64,000 nt of DNA from Mycetocola_A sp015752285 (GCF_015752285.1 NZ_JADOUY010000004.1:457055-521054); one strand, 5' to 3'. Shown: positions 52,747-61,967, counted from the first letter of the stretch. The notes: a model not told the origin generated them from the letters alone. Numbers and translations: made by a program.

Positions 52747-53736
52747 GTGTTCGATCTCGGCCCGCTCACCGATCTTCCGCTCGCCCGCACGGCAGTCGAT
52801 CGTGACGCCGACGCGCGTGTGCGGCCCGACCTCTTTTCGGAGCTCGCTGCCGAGCCGGGTTCGCGCGTGCTCGCGCTCTGGAACGGCAAGACGCTGATGG
52901 ACGGTGACAGCATCGCGCTGCACGACTCCGCGGTCGCCGGGCAGGCCGACCTGCTCTGCTACCTCGGTCGCATCGTCACGCCCGGCTCCCAGGCAGACAT
53001 CGGCGCTGCCGTGACGTTGGCCGTGCTGACGGATGCCGCCGCAGCCGCGATCGAACCGGATCCGGAACGCTGGTTGTCGCTGCGTGAGATCGGACATTTC
53101 CTCGGTGCAGGCGACTCCGCACTGATGACGGCAGCCGTCGCCCTCGCCAATTTTCACGGCTCGCACGGCCACTGCCCGCGCTGCGGCACCGCGACGGCTC
53201 CCAGCCTCGCGGGCTGGATGCGCCTGTGCCCCTCCTGTCAGAACCAGGTGTTCCCCCGAACCGACCCGGCGGTCATCGTGCTCGTCCTCGATGACGATGA
53301 CCGGCTGCTCCTGGGCTCGAACGTGCTCTGGCCTGAAGGTCGGTACTCGTTGCTCGCTGGGTTCGTCGAGGCGGGGGAGTCGCTCGAGCAGGCCGTTGTT
53401 CGCGAGATCGCCGAGGAATCCGGCCTGCCCGTCGAGTATCCCGTCTATCTCGGGTCGCAGCCGTGGCCGTTCCCGCGTTCCATGATGATCGGGCTCTCCG
53501 CCCGAGTGGTGTCCGGCCACGACCCTGACGCTCTTCTTCCCGACGGTGCCGAGATCGTCGACCTGCGCTGGCTGAGCCGCGATCAACTGAGGCAGGAGGC
53601 CGGAACGCTGCTCCTGCCCGGCCCGACGTCCATCGCCCGGTCGCTGATCGAACTCTGGCTCGTCGCCGACGGCGGCCCGGGTATCGAAGCGTCCGCGCGG
53701 GCGGCCAGCGCCGACGCCGCGGCGACCCGGGCATGA
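52747..53736 (+). CDS. nudC: NAD(+) diphosphatase, Nudix NudC
   Basis: This protein of about 329 residues has a zinc-binding CPRCG...CPSC unit and a complete Nudix box (GFVEAGESLEQAVVREIAEESGL). QPWPFPRSMM just after the box is the SQPWPFPxS signature of NADH pyrophosphatases. It hydrolyses NAD(H), or removes NAD caps from RNA. GTG 52747 is chosen because AGGTGGGA lies six bases upstream; GTG 52741 and ATG 52678 are in frame but less well placed. The stop overlaps the uvrD2 ATG. Confidence 0.92.
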   Translation: MFDLGPLTDLPLARTAVDRDADARVRPDLFSELAAEPGSRVLALWNGKTLMDGDSIALHDSAVAGQADLLCYLGRIVTPGSQADIGAAVTLAVLTDAAAAAIEPDPERWLSLREIGHFLGAGDSALMTAAVALANFHGSHGHCPRCGTATAPSLAGWMRLCPSCQNQVFPRTDPAVIVLVLDDDDRLLLGSNVLWPEGRYSLLAGFVEAGESLEQAVVREIAEESGLPVEYPVYLGSQPWPFPRSMMIGLSARVVSGHDPDALLPDGAEIVDLRWLSRDQLRQEAGTLLLPGPTSIARSLIELWLVADGGPGIEASARAASADAAATRA

Positions 53737-55475
53737 CCGCGGCCGAGCCCACGGATCTTCTGGCCGGCCTCGACGACGATCAGCGCGTTGCCGCCGAAGC
53801 GCTCCGCGGACCCGTCTGTGTGCTCGCCGGTGCAGGCACCGGCAAGACCAGGGCGATCACCCACCGAATCGCCCACGGCGTGGCAACGGGAACCTACGCC
53901 GCGAACCGCGTGATGGCGCTGACCTTCACCAACCGTGCAGCCGCTGAACTCCGCGGCCGGCTTCGCCACCTCGGCGCTGGGGGTGTCGCTGCGCGCACCT
54001 TCCACGCGGCTGCCCTCAGCCAGCTGAATTATTTCTGGCCGCACACGGTCGGCGGCATCATGCCTGCTCTCATCCCCAGTAAAGGCCGGATGCTCGGCCA
54101 CGCCGCCGAACGACTCAAGCTCAAACTCGACACGGCCACGCTGCGCGACATCGCTGCGGAGATCGAGTGGCGCAAGGTGTCCGGGCTGAGCATCGAGCAG
54201 TACGCAGCGGCAAACCGGCCTGCATCGCAGAACCTCGCTGTCGACGCCATCGCAGCGATGCAGCAGGCCTATGAGGACCTCAAGGACGAACGCAAACAGC
54301 TCGACTTCGAAGATGTGCTCCTCGCCTGCGCCGGCATGATCCAGACCGAGCCTGCGGTCGCGATGCAGGTGCACGAGCAGTACCGGTTCTTCGTCGTCGA
54401 CGAATACCAGGACGTCTCCCCGCTGCAGCAGCAGCTCCTCGAACTCTGGATCGGCGGGCGTAACGATGTCTGCGTCGTCGGTGATGCCAGCCAGACCATC
54501 TACTCGTTCGCCGGGGCGCGCAGCGACTACCTCCTCGACTTTCCGGCCAGACACCCGGATGCCACGGTCGTCCGGCTCGAACAGAACTACCGCTCGACTC
54601 CCCAGATCGTTGACACAGCCAACCGGCTGATGCGTGGCCGCCCCGGGGCGCTCAGCCTCCAGGCCAGCCGTTCGGCCGATACCCATCATCAGCCCGAGAT
54701 TTCGGCACACCCGAACGACATGGCCGAGGCTCGCGCGATCGCCCAGTCGGTGCTCGAGCGCATCGCTGCCGGAACGAAACCCGAGCACATCGCGATCCTC
54801 TACCGCGTCAACGTGCAGTCGGCCGCTCTTGAGACAGCGCTCGGCGACGTCGGCGTGCCCTATCTGCTGCGCGGGAGCAAACGGTTCTTCGACCTGCCCG
54901 AAGTGCGCCAGGCGATCATGGCGCTGCGCGGAGCATCCGTGTCGATCACAGGGGAACCGCTCTTCAAATCGGTGAGTGATGTGCTGCGGTCGCTCGGCTG
55001 GACCCAGGTCGCGCCGGAGACTGCCGGCGCTGTTCGCGACAAATGGGAGTCGCTCAACGCGATCATGGGACTCGTCGACCAGGCCCCGCCAGGCACCACC
55101 TTCCGTCAGTTCACCGACGAGCTCCTCGAACGACAGGCAGGCCAGCACGAACCGACGGTGTCTGCTGTGACCCTCGCCACCCTTCACTCGGCGAAGGGCC
55201 TCGAGTGGGATGCCGTCTACCTGCTCGGTCTCAGCGAAGGCCTGGTTCCGATCAGCTACGCGAAAACCTTTGAACAGGTCGATGAGGAACGGCGGCTTCT
55301 GTACGTCGGCATCACTCGCGCGCGATCACAGCTGTACCTGTCGTGGGCTGAACGGTCGAGCCGATCCCCACAGCCCCGGGAACGGTCTCGTTTCCTGACA
55401 GAGATCGGCATCCGCAATCCGGGTGTCGCCGGTGCGCGATCAGGGTCCCCGTCACCCGAAACCCGTCGATCCTGA
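53733..55475 (+). CDS. uvrD2: UvrD2-like SF1 DNA helicase, short form
   Basis: This 580-residue protein has motif I GAGTGKT (residues 33-39), TFTNRAAAELRGRL, motif II VVDEYQDVSPLQQQ, motif III GDASQTIYSFAGA, motif IV VRLEQNYRST, motif V TLHSAKGLEWDAVYL and motif VI YVGITRARSQLYLSW. All motor motifs are present. The mycobacterial UvrD2 of about 700 residues has an HRDC domain and a tetracysteine C-terminus; neither is visible here. It follows nudC with an ATGA overlap. Its last 164 bases are antisense to the next gene. Confidence 0.92.
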   Translation: MTAAEPTDLLAGLDDDQRVAAEALRGPVCVLAGAGTGKTRAITHRIAHGVATGTYAANRVMALTFTNRAAAELRGRLRHLGAGGVAARTFHAAALSQLNYFWPHTVGGIMPALIPSKGRMLGHAAERLKLKLDTATLRDIAAEIEWRKVSGLSIEQYAAANRPASQNLAVDAIAAMQQAYEDLKDERKQLDFEDVLLACAGMIQTEPAVAMQVHEQYRFFVVDEYQDVSPLQQQLLELWIGGRNDVCVVGDASQTIYSFAGARSDYLLDFPARHPDATVVRLEQNYRSTPQIVDTANRLMRGRPGALSLQASRSADTHHQPEISAHPNDMAEARAIAQSVLERIAAGTKPEHIAILYRVNVQSAALETALGDVGVPYLLRGSKRFFDLPEVRQAIMALRGASVSITGEPLFKSVSDVLRSLGWTQVAPETAGAVRDKWESLNAIMGLVDQAPPGTTFRQFTDELLERQAGQHEPTVSAVTLATLHSAKGLEWDAVYLLGLSEGLVPISYAKTFEQVDEERRLLYVGITRARSQLYLSWAERSSRSPQPRERSRFLTEIGIRNPGVAGARSGSPSPETRRS

Positions 55476-56175
55476 GCGACGAAAAGACGAGATCATTGGT
55501 GCCGTCGTCGAGCCGGGCGGTCGCGATCCGCGCGACGCGGGCACACACCTCACCGATCAACGGCTCCGTCTCTGCCAGCGAGCGCTGAGCGAGCAATTGT
55601 GACGCCATCGCCGGCCAGGCCGGGTCAGCATCCGTTCGCTCGAGCGCCAGGCAGTGCAGGCACGGGCCGACGCCCGGTTCGACGAATGGTCCGATCTCAA
55701 CGCCCACATCGGTGTAGGTGACGGCGAGGTGTGGAATGTCGAGACTGAGCCAACGGACGTACCGCCTGGGATCGATCACGTGCGAGGCGACGAGAACCGC
55801 GATGTCTGGCAGCCCGGGTGGATCGGTGGAGAACGCATCGACCGACCGGTCGCCGGTCAGCAGCCAGCGGATGCCGTCGGCGGTTCTTCCTGCACCGTCG
55901 ACAACCCATCGGGGAACGTCGCGGCGGGGTGATGGCCGGACCAGCGCCGGCGCGATCCGGTCGACGAAGTTCCTGACCTCGTCTGTTCCGGCGCCCACCC
56001 GGTCGGCGAGTTCGTCGAGTTCACGCCTGCTGATGCCGGCGAGGACTGCGCCGAGCAGATGTTCGACGGCTGGGCTGATCGAATCGAGCCGGGCGATGGG
56101 CTGCTCGGCCCCGATCTGCAGCGAGGTGGGGGAGCGCCAGACGATGGGGTAGCGCGGGTCGAGTCGAAGGAGCAT
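55312..56175 (-). CDS. ThiF/E1-like TOMM cyclodehydratase-type protein (Rv3196-like position)
   Basis: This 287-residue protein resembles the ThiF-like leader-binding proteins of TOMM (azole) biosynthesis. It has GPCLHCLALERTDADPAWPAM, the usual CxxC block, and a C-terminal RHPDCGCR that would complete a zinc site. DIAVLVASHVIDPRRYVRWLSLDIPHLAVTY resembles the E1 fold core, but the ATP-binding GxGxxG is missing. No YcaO gene or precursor peptide is nearby. ATG 56175 is the likely start. Its conserved end overlaps uvrD2. Confidence 0.72.
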   Translation of the reverse strand: MLLRLDPRYPIVWRSPTSLQIGAEQPIARLDSISPAVEHLLGAVLAGISRRELDELADRVGAGTDEVRNFVDRIAPALVRPSPRRDVPRWVVDGAGRTADGIRWLLTGDRSVDAFSTDPPGLPDIAVLVASHVIDPRRYVRWLSLDIPHLAVTYTDVGVEIGPFVEPGVGPCLHCLALERTDADPAWPAMASQLLAQRSLAETEPLIGEVCARVARIATARLDDGTNDLVFSSLRIDGFRVTGTLIAHRRHPDCGCRSLSGNETVPGAVGIGSTVQPTTGTAVIARE

Positions 56176-56254
56176 GCGGAGATCATGCCGCACCCGCCGA
56201 TACGCCGTGCGGTTTATCCACAGCCGGGTGCGACCCGTGCGGCGGGAGCGCGGG

Positions 56255-57682
56255 TCAGACCGCTGGCGGGTTTTCGTCCGGCGAGGGGCCCTTCTCAGAC
56301 GCGCCCGTGTCATCGGGGGACGCGTTCTCCTCACCTCGGAGGAGGTTCTCCTCACCTCGGAGGAGGTTCTCCAGCGCCGTGTCGAAGTCATCGGGCTCGG
56401 GTACCTCACCCCGTGCGCGCGCTTCGAGACGCGCGATCAGCGCCGACGGGTCGTCGATGTCGTCGCTGGTGGGGATGACGTCGGGGTGTTCCCAGAGCGA
56501 GTCGCGCTGTTCGTCGCCGACGGCATCCGTGATCTGCTGCCACATCGCCGCGGCTTCGCGCAGCCGGCGCGGGCGCAACTCGAGCCCGACCAGGGTGGAA
56601 AAGGCGGATTCGGCGGGTCCGCCCGTGGCCCGGCGGCGACGCACCATCTCAGCGATGGCGTCGGCCTTGGGCAGTCGTGATGTCGCTCGCGCGGTGACGA
56701 CGTCGACCCAGCCTTCGACGAGCGCGAGGATCGTCTCGAGCCGGCCGAGCGTCGCGAGCTGTGCATCCGTCTTCGGCGGGATCAGCGAACCGTCGACCAT
56801 CGCCTGACGCAGTTCTTCGGGATTCGAGGGATCGAAGCCGTCCGCGAGGCTTTCGAGCCGGTCGGTGTCGATGCTGATGCCGCGGGCGAACTCGGTGATC
56901 GATGAGATGAGGTGCAGGCGCAGCCAGCGCGCGTGACGGAACAGGCGGGCGTGGGCGATCTCACGGACGGCCAGGTACAGCTGGACCTGGTCGTCGGGAA
57001 TGTCGAGGCCGTCGCCGAATACGCTGACGTTCTGCGGCACGATGGCGGCCTGGTTGTCGTCGAGCAGGGGGATGCCGACGTCACCGCCCGAGACGACCTC
57101 CGTCGACAGCTGCCCGACGACCTGCCCGAGCTGCATGGCGAAGAGCGCGCCGCCGATGCTGCGGAGGAGCGCCCCGGCGTTCTCGACCATGCCCTGGAAC
57201 TCGTCAGGAGCCTGCTCGCGGAGGACGCGGGTGAGGGCATCCGAAATGCTTGTCGCGACCGGTTCGGCCAGCTGGGTCCAGACCGGCATCGTCGCGCGAG
57301 CCCATTCGGCGCGGGTCACCAGTTTGGGAACGCTCGTCAGTTCGGTGATGCCGGTGACGTCGTCGAGCCACAGAGCTGCGATCGAAAAAGCCTGGTCGAG
57401 CGCGGCGCGCTGCTCGGCGCTGATGGGAGCGGCTTCGGCCGTGGCGATCGTGACCGCCTGGTCTGTCGCGGCCTGCCAGTTGATGCTTCCGTCACCCGCG
57501 CCCTGGAGGGCGTTGCGGAGCTGGCTGAGCATGGCGTTGACCGACGCTGGGTCACCGGGGAGCCCGGCTGCACCGGCGAGTTGGCTCGGGTCGATCCCGG
57601 CATTCCCAGCCAGGAACTGCCGCAGCATGTCGCGGAACTCGTCCTCGGGGTTCTTGTCGGATTCGTCGGGCACAGAGGCCAC
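56255..57682 (-). CDS. DUF2342 zincin-like protein, probably inactive (Rv3195-like)
   Basis: This 475-residue protein of the zinc-dependent metalloprotease DUF2342 family has VREIAHARLFRHARWLRLHLISSITEFARGI at the place of the HExxH helix. The first histidine is arginine (REIAH), so zinc chemistry is doubtful. Other family blocks are GAGDGSINWQAATDQA and ALVEGWVDVVTARATSRLP. The C-terminal tail is acidic and holds a 21-base in-frame duplication (GEENLLR repeated). GTG 57682 has AAAGG. It is divergent from the PDZ protease gene, as are their M. tuberculosis counterparts. Confidence 0.85.
   Translation of the reverse strand: MASVPDESDKNPEDEFRDMLRQFLAGNAGIDPSQLAGAAGLPGDPASVNAMLSQLRNALQGAGDGSINWQAATDQAVTIATAEAAPISAEQRAALDQAFSIAALWLDDVTGITELTSVPKLVTRAEWARATMPVWTQLAEPVATSISDALTRVLREQAPDEFQGMVENAGALLRSIGGALFAMQLGQVVGQLSTEVVSGGDVGIPLLDDNQAAIVPQNVSVFGDGLDIPDDQVQLYLAVREIAHARLFRHARWLRLHLISSITEFARGISIDTDRLESLADGFDPSNPEELRQAMVDGSLIPPKTDAQLATLGRLETILALVEGWVDVVTARATSRLPKADAIAEMVRRRRATGGPAESAFSTLVGLELRPRRLREAAAMWQQITDAVGDEQRDSLWEHPDVIPTSDDIDDPSALIARLEARARGEVPEPDDFDTALENLLRGEENLLRGEENASPDDTGASEKGPSPDENPPAV
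56325..56366. repeat. Two exact tandem copies of a 21-base unit inside the DUF2342 gene
   Basis: TTCTCCTCACCTCGGAGGAG plus G repeats at 56325-56345 and 56346-56366, and a third partial copy follows. It keeps the frame and encodes LLRGEEN repeats. Confidence 0.88.
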
Positions 57683-57791
57683 CTTTCAGACAGCATTCGG
57701 TTGCGGGATCTACGCTAGTCGGTGAACCTCTGAGTTTCGCGTTGCTGCCTCCGGCGGCTGTCCGCCCGTCGCGAACACCATGAAAGGCACG

Positions 57792-58961
57792 ATGAGTCTC
57801 TGGAGCGATACCCCGCACGCAGCCGAACCGCAGGCTCTGTATTCGGAGGCAGAACTCGCCACGATGGAGAGCGCGCATCGCCGCCGCACGCGTGGCTGGC
57901 TGGCGCTTGCCGTGTCGTTCGTCATACTTCTGGGTCTCGCCCTGTGGCCGACGTCGTATGTGATCCAGCAGCCGGGGCCGGTGTTCAATACTCTCGGTAC
58001 GGTGACGATCGAGGAGGAAGAAGTCCCCATGGTCACCGTGGAGGGCGCTGAGACCTTTGAGACCGATGGAGCCCTCGACATGCTCACCGTGCAGGCGGTC
58101 GGTAACCGGGAGCAACGACCCAACTGGTTCGAGGTCGCCCTTGCCTGGTTCTCGCCGAGCAAGGCGGTCGTGCCCGTCGAAGCGTTGTTCCCCGAGGGCG
58201 TCTCCACCGAGCAGCGCGAAGCCGAGAACGCTGCCCTCATGGTCGATTCCCAGCAGGATGCCATCGCGGCAGCGCTGACCGAACTCGATTATGATTTTCC
58301 AGCCCAGCTGGCCGTCGGCCAGGTGGCTGACGGTGCTCCGGCCGAAGGAAAACTCGAGATCGACGACGAGATCATCGCGGTGAACGACTCTGCCGTGACC
58401 GACCTCGCGTCGCTCAGGGACGCCATCGCCGACAACGGGTCGACCGATGCAGCCGTGTTCGACATCGTTCGGGACGGGAAGCCGCAAACGGTCTCGATCA
58501 CGCCGGTGAGCGCGACGTCTGCCGACGGCGAGGACTCAAGCATCATCGGGATCGCGACGAAGGTTCTCTACGACTTTCCGGTTGATGTCACCATCCAGCT
58601 CGACAACGTCGGAGGACCCAGCGCCGGCATGATGTTCGCGCTGGGCATCATCGACAAAATGACCGAGGGCAAGCTCAACGGTGGCACGAATGTCGCAGGC
58701 ACAGGCACGATCGACGGTGAGGGTGTCGTCGGACCGATCGGCGGCATCCGTCAGAAGCTGTATGGGGCCGTCGATGCCGGGGCAGCCTACTTCCTCGCAC
58801 CAGAGGCGAACTGCAACGAAGTGGTCGGACACGTGCCGGACGGTCTGCAGGTGCTGAGCGTCGCCACCCTCGACGACGCGCTTGCCGCGCTCGACGCGAT
58901 CGAATCGTCGAGCGGACTTGATGCCCTTCCCACGTGTGAAGCACCGGAGACCACCGGCTAG
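57792..58961 (+). CDS. PDZ-Lon-type membrane serine protease (YlbL/Rv3194c-like)
   Basis: This 389-residue protein has one N-terminal helix (GWLALAVSFVILLGLALWP), a PDZ domain in its centre (GQVADGAPAEGKLEIDDEIIAVNDSAV) and a C-terminal Lon-like domain. The Ser/Lys dyad is Ser277 in GGPSAGMMFAL and Lys322 in GGIRQKLYGAV, 45 residues apart as in Lon. It is an outward-facing membrane protease, possibly in quality control. ATG 57792 is preferred to ATG 57780 because AAAGG lies between them. Confidence 0.9.
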   Translation: MSLWSDTPHAAEPQALYSEAELATMESAHRRRTRGWLALAVSFVILLGLALWPTSYVIQQPGPVFNTLGTVTIEEEEVPMVTVEGAETFETDGALDMLTVQAVGNREQRPNWFEVALAWFSPSKAVVPVEALFPEGVSTEQREAENAALMVDSQQDAIAAALTELDYDFPAQLAVGQVADGAPAEGKLEIDDEIIAVNDSAVTDLASLRDAIADNGSTDAAVFDIVRDGKPQTVSITPVSATSADGEDSSIIGIATKVLYDFPVDVTIQLDNVGGPSAGMMFALGIIDKMTEGKLNGGTNVAGTGTIDGEGVVGPIGGIRQKLYGAVDAGAAYFLAPEANCNEVVGHVPDGLQVLSVATLDDALAALDAIESSSGLDALPTCEAPETTG

Positions 58962-58989
58962 CTCCCAGCCAGCGCAAGGGCGATCCCCA

Positions 58990-58995
58990 TAGACT
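58990..58995 (+). promoter_or_regulatory. Probable -10 box TAGACT of the UPF0182 gene
   Basis: TAGACT lies 34 bases before the GTG at 59030, which leaves room for a short leader containing AGAGG. Confidence 0.35.
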
Positions 58996-59029
58996 TGTGA
59001 CCTGACCCCGACACTGACAGAGGCCACAA

Positions 59030-61945
59030 GTGACAACCGCTCCCGCAGCATCAGCACGTCCCACCCCCAACCGCAGTCGCGCACCGCTTGCCATCACCGC
59101 AGCAGTGGTCGGCGTCCTCGTGGTTGCCTTCTTCATCTTCGCCGGGTTGTACTCGGACTTCCTGTGGTTTGAACAGCTCGGGTTCGCGAACGTTCTCACG
59201 ACGCAGTGGATCGCCACCGCTGTGATGTTCGCCATCGGATTCTTCGGCATGGCCATCCCGATCTGGGCGAGCATCCAGCTGGCATACCGCCTGCGGCCCG
59301 TCTACGCCAAGCTGAGCAGTCAGCTCGACCGCTACCAGGAACTCGTCGAGCCGCTCCGTCGCCTCGCCACCTACGGCATCCCGGTCGTCCTCGGCCTGTT
59401 CGCCGGCTTCGCGGCTGCCACTCGCTGGGAAGTCGTGCTGCTCTGGCTGAACCGCACGCCCGTCGGCGAGGTCGACCCGCAGTTCGGTCTCGACGTCTCG
59501 TTCTACTTCTTCGAACTGCCGTTCTTTCGCGGTCTCGTCGGTTTCGCTTCCGCCGTCATCCTTCTCGCCACACTCCTCACTGTCGCGGTCAGCTACCTTT
59601 ACGGCTCCATCCGGGTTTCCGGTCGTGAGCTGCGGATCTCGAAGGCGGCGCGCATCCAGATCGCCATCCTCGCCGCGCTCTACATCGCTCTTCAGGCCGT
59701 GTCGATCTGGCTCGACCAGTACGTCACGCTCAACCAGACCGGTGACCTCATCACCGGTGCGAACTACACCGACGACAACGCGACCATCCCGGGCCGGGTC
59801 ATCCTCGCCGGCGTCGCCGCGTTCGTCGCCGTTCTCTTCCTTGTCACCGCGTTCATCGGCCGCTGGCGCCTCCCGATCGTCGGAACGGCGTTGCTGCTCG
59901 TCGCCGGGCTGCTCGTCGGCACCGCCTACCCGTGGGTCGTTCAGCGCTTCCAGGTCGACCCGAACGCCAAGACCCTCGAGACGCCGTACATCCAGCGGAA
60001 CATCGACCTCACTCGTGACGCATACGGCGTCGCAGACGTCGAGCAGATCCCGTACAACGCCACGACGGATGCCACAGAGGGCGCCCTCCGCGAAGACGCC
60101 GAGACGACTGCATCGATCCGTATCATCGACCCGGCCCTCGTCAGCCCGTCGATCTCGCAGCTCGAGCGTTTCAAGAACTACTACTCGTTCTCGCCCGACC
60201 TCGACGTCGACCGCTACCAGGTCGACGGTGAGAGCCAGGACACGGTCGTCGCGCTCCGCGAACTCCGCCAGGACGCCGACGACACCTGGTACAACAACAC
60301 CTTCGTCTACACGCACGGCTACGGTCTCGTCGCGGCCTACGGAAACCAGCGGTCCGTCGACGGCCAGCCCGTGTTCCTCGAATCAGGCATCCCGACCTCG
60401 GGCGAACTCGGCGACTTCGAGCCTCGGATCTACTTCGGCGAAGCATCGCCGGACTACTCCATCATCGGTGCGCCACAGGGCAACGAACCCGTCGAGCTGG
60501 ACTACCCGTCGGGTGACGAGGGCGAGTCGGAGACCTATAACACCTTCGAAGGTGACGCGGGTCCGAAGCTCGACAACGTGCTCAACAAGCTCGTCTACGC
60601 GCTGAAGTTCCAGTCGGAGCAGATCTTCCTCTCCGACGACGTCAGCAGCGAGTCGCAGATCATCTACGATCGTGACCCCGCCACACGGGTTCAGAAGGTT
60701 GCGCCATACCTGACTCTCGACTCCGACCCGTACCCCAGCGTGGTCGACGGACGCGTGGTCTGGATCGTCGACGGATACACCACCTCAGACGCCTACCCGT
60801 ACTCGCGCACGGTCGGCCTCTCGACGGCGATCGCCGACTCGGCGACATCGGACCAGCGGTTCGCGCTCGATGACATCAACTACATCCGTAACTCGGTGAA
60901 GGCCACGGTCGACGCCTACGACGGCTCGGTCACCCTATACGCGTGGGACACCGAAGACGCCATTCTCAAGACCTGGCAGAAGATCTACCCGTCAACGGTG
61001 GAGCCGATGTCGAAGATGAGCGGCGACCTGATGAGTCACGTCCGTTACCCGTCCGACCTGTTCAAGGTGCAGCGCCAGGTGCTCGGTCAGTACCACGTGA
61101 CGGATGCCGGCAAGTTCTACTCCAAGACGGACGCCTGGTCCACGCCGGCCGACCCGCAATCTGAGGCCGCGGAGAACCTTCTGCAGCCGCCGTACTACCT
61201 GACGATGCAGATGCCGGGCCAGGAGTCACCGACGTACTCGCTGTACTCGACCTTCGTGCCCCGAGGCACTGGCGACAGCGTGTCGAGCGTGTTGACTGGT
61301 TACCTCGCCGTCGATGCGGATGCCGGAGCCGAAGCAGGCACACCGGGGGAGGACTACGGCAAGTTGCGTCTGCTGACGCTTCCGAAGGATGTCACCGTCC
61401 CCGGCCCCGGTCAGGTGCAGAACGCGTTCAACACCGACACCGAAGTCTCGTCGCTGATCAACCTTCTCAAACAGGGTCAGTCGAAGGTGCTCAACGGCAA
61501 CCTGCTGACACTCCCGGTCGGTGGCGGTCTGTTGTACGTGCAGCCGGTCTATGTGCAGTCCACCGGTGAGACGAGCTACCCGCTGCTCCAGAAGGTCCTC
61601 GTGGCATTCGGCGACCAGATCGCCTTCGAGGACACCCTCGATGAGGCACTCGACTCGCTGTTCGGCGGAGACTCCGGCGCCAGTGCCGGAGACGGCAACA
61701 CGCCCGATGCCGACGACCCCGCGACTCCGGAAGAGCCGGACACCGAAGAGCCGTCGACTCCGACGGAGCCGGACACCGGTGACCCGGTGGCCGACGCGGC
61801 GCTTCGCGCCGTGCTCGACGAGGCGAAGCAGGCCATGGACGACAAGCAGGCTGCGCTGACCGACGGCAACTGGACGGCGTACGGCGAAGCCGACGCTCGC
61901 CTCAACGCCGCTCTCGCCGAGGCGCTCGACCTGCTGAACGGCTGA
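59030..61945 (+). CDS. UPF0182 large membrane protein (COG1615)
   Basis: This 971-residue protein has about seven helices in the first 320 residues (FIFAGLYSDFLWFEQLGF, VGFASAVILLATLLTVAVSYLYG and others). A large extracytoplasmic domain follows, with YIQRNIDLTRDAYGV and the late GGGLLYVQPVYVQS. It ends in a Pro/Glu/Asp-rich linker and a short helix. These features are standard for UPF0182 (Rv3193c-like). The function is unknown; its constant pairing with the PDZ-Lon protease suggests a shared role. GTG 59030 has AGAGG upstream. Confidence 0.92.
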   Translation: MTTAPAASARPTPNRSRAPLAITAAVVGVLVVAFFIFAGLYSDFLWFEQLGFANVLTTQWIATAVMFAIGFFGMAIPIWASIQLAYRLRPVYAKLSSQLDRYQELVEPLRRLATYGIPVVLGLFAGFAAATRWEVVLLWLNRTPVGEVDPQFGLDVSFYFFELPFFRGLVGFASAVILLATLLTVAVSYLYGSIRVSGRELRISKAARIQIAILAALYIALQAVSIWLDQYVTLNQTGDLITGANYTDDNATIPGRVILAGVAAFVAVLFLVTAFIGRWRLPIVGTALLLVAGLLVGTAYPWVVQRFQVDPNAKTLETPYIQRNIDLTRDAYGVADVEQIPYNATTDATEGALREDAETTASIRIIDPALVSPSISQLERFKNYYSFSPDLDVDRYQVDGESQDTVVALRELRQDADDTWYNNTFVYTHGYGLVAAYGNQRSVDGQPVFLESGIPTSGELGDFEPRIYFGEASPDYSIIGAPQGNEPVELDYPSGDEGESETYNTFEGDAGPKLDNVLNKLVYALKFQSEQIFLSDDVSSESQIIYDRDPATRVQKVAPYLTLDSDPYPSVVDGRVVWIVDGYTTSDAYPYSRTVGLSTAIADSATSDQRFALDDINYIRNSVKATVDAYDGSVTLYAWDTEDAILKTWQKIYPSTVEPMSKMSGDLMSHVRYPSDLFKVQRQVLGQYHVTDAGKFYSKTDAWSTPADPQSEAAENLLQPPYYLTMQMPGQESPTYSLYSTFVPRGTGDSVSSVLTGYLAVDADAGAEAGTPGEDYGKLRLLTLPKDVTVPGPGQVQNAFNTDTEVSSLINLLKQGQSKVLNGNLLTLPVGGGLLYVQPVYVQSTGETSYPLLQKVLVAFGDQIAFEDTLDEALDSLFGGDSGASAGDGNTPDADDPATPEEPDTEEPSTPTEPDTGDPVADAALRAVLDEAKQAMDDKQAALTDGNWTAYGEADARLNAALAEALDLLNG

Positions 61946-61954
61946 CCGAGCCGG

Positions 61955-61960
61955 TAGCGT
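61955..61960 (+). promoter_or_regulatory. -10 box TAGCGT, apparently leaderless transcript
   Basis: TAGCGT ends seven bases before GTG 61968, which supports that start over GTG 61959. Confidence 0.45.
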
Positions 61961-61967
61961 GGGGTGC

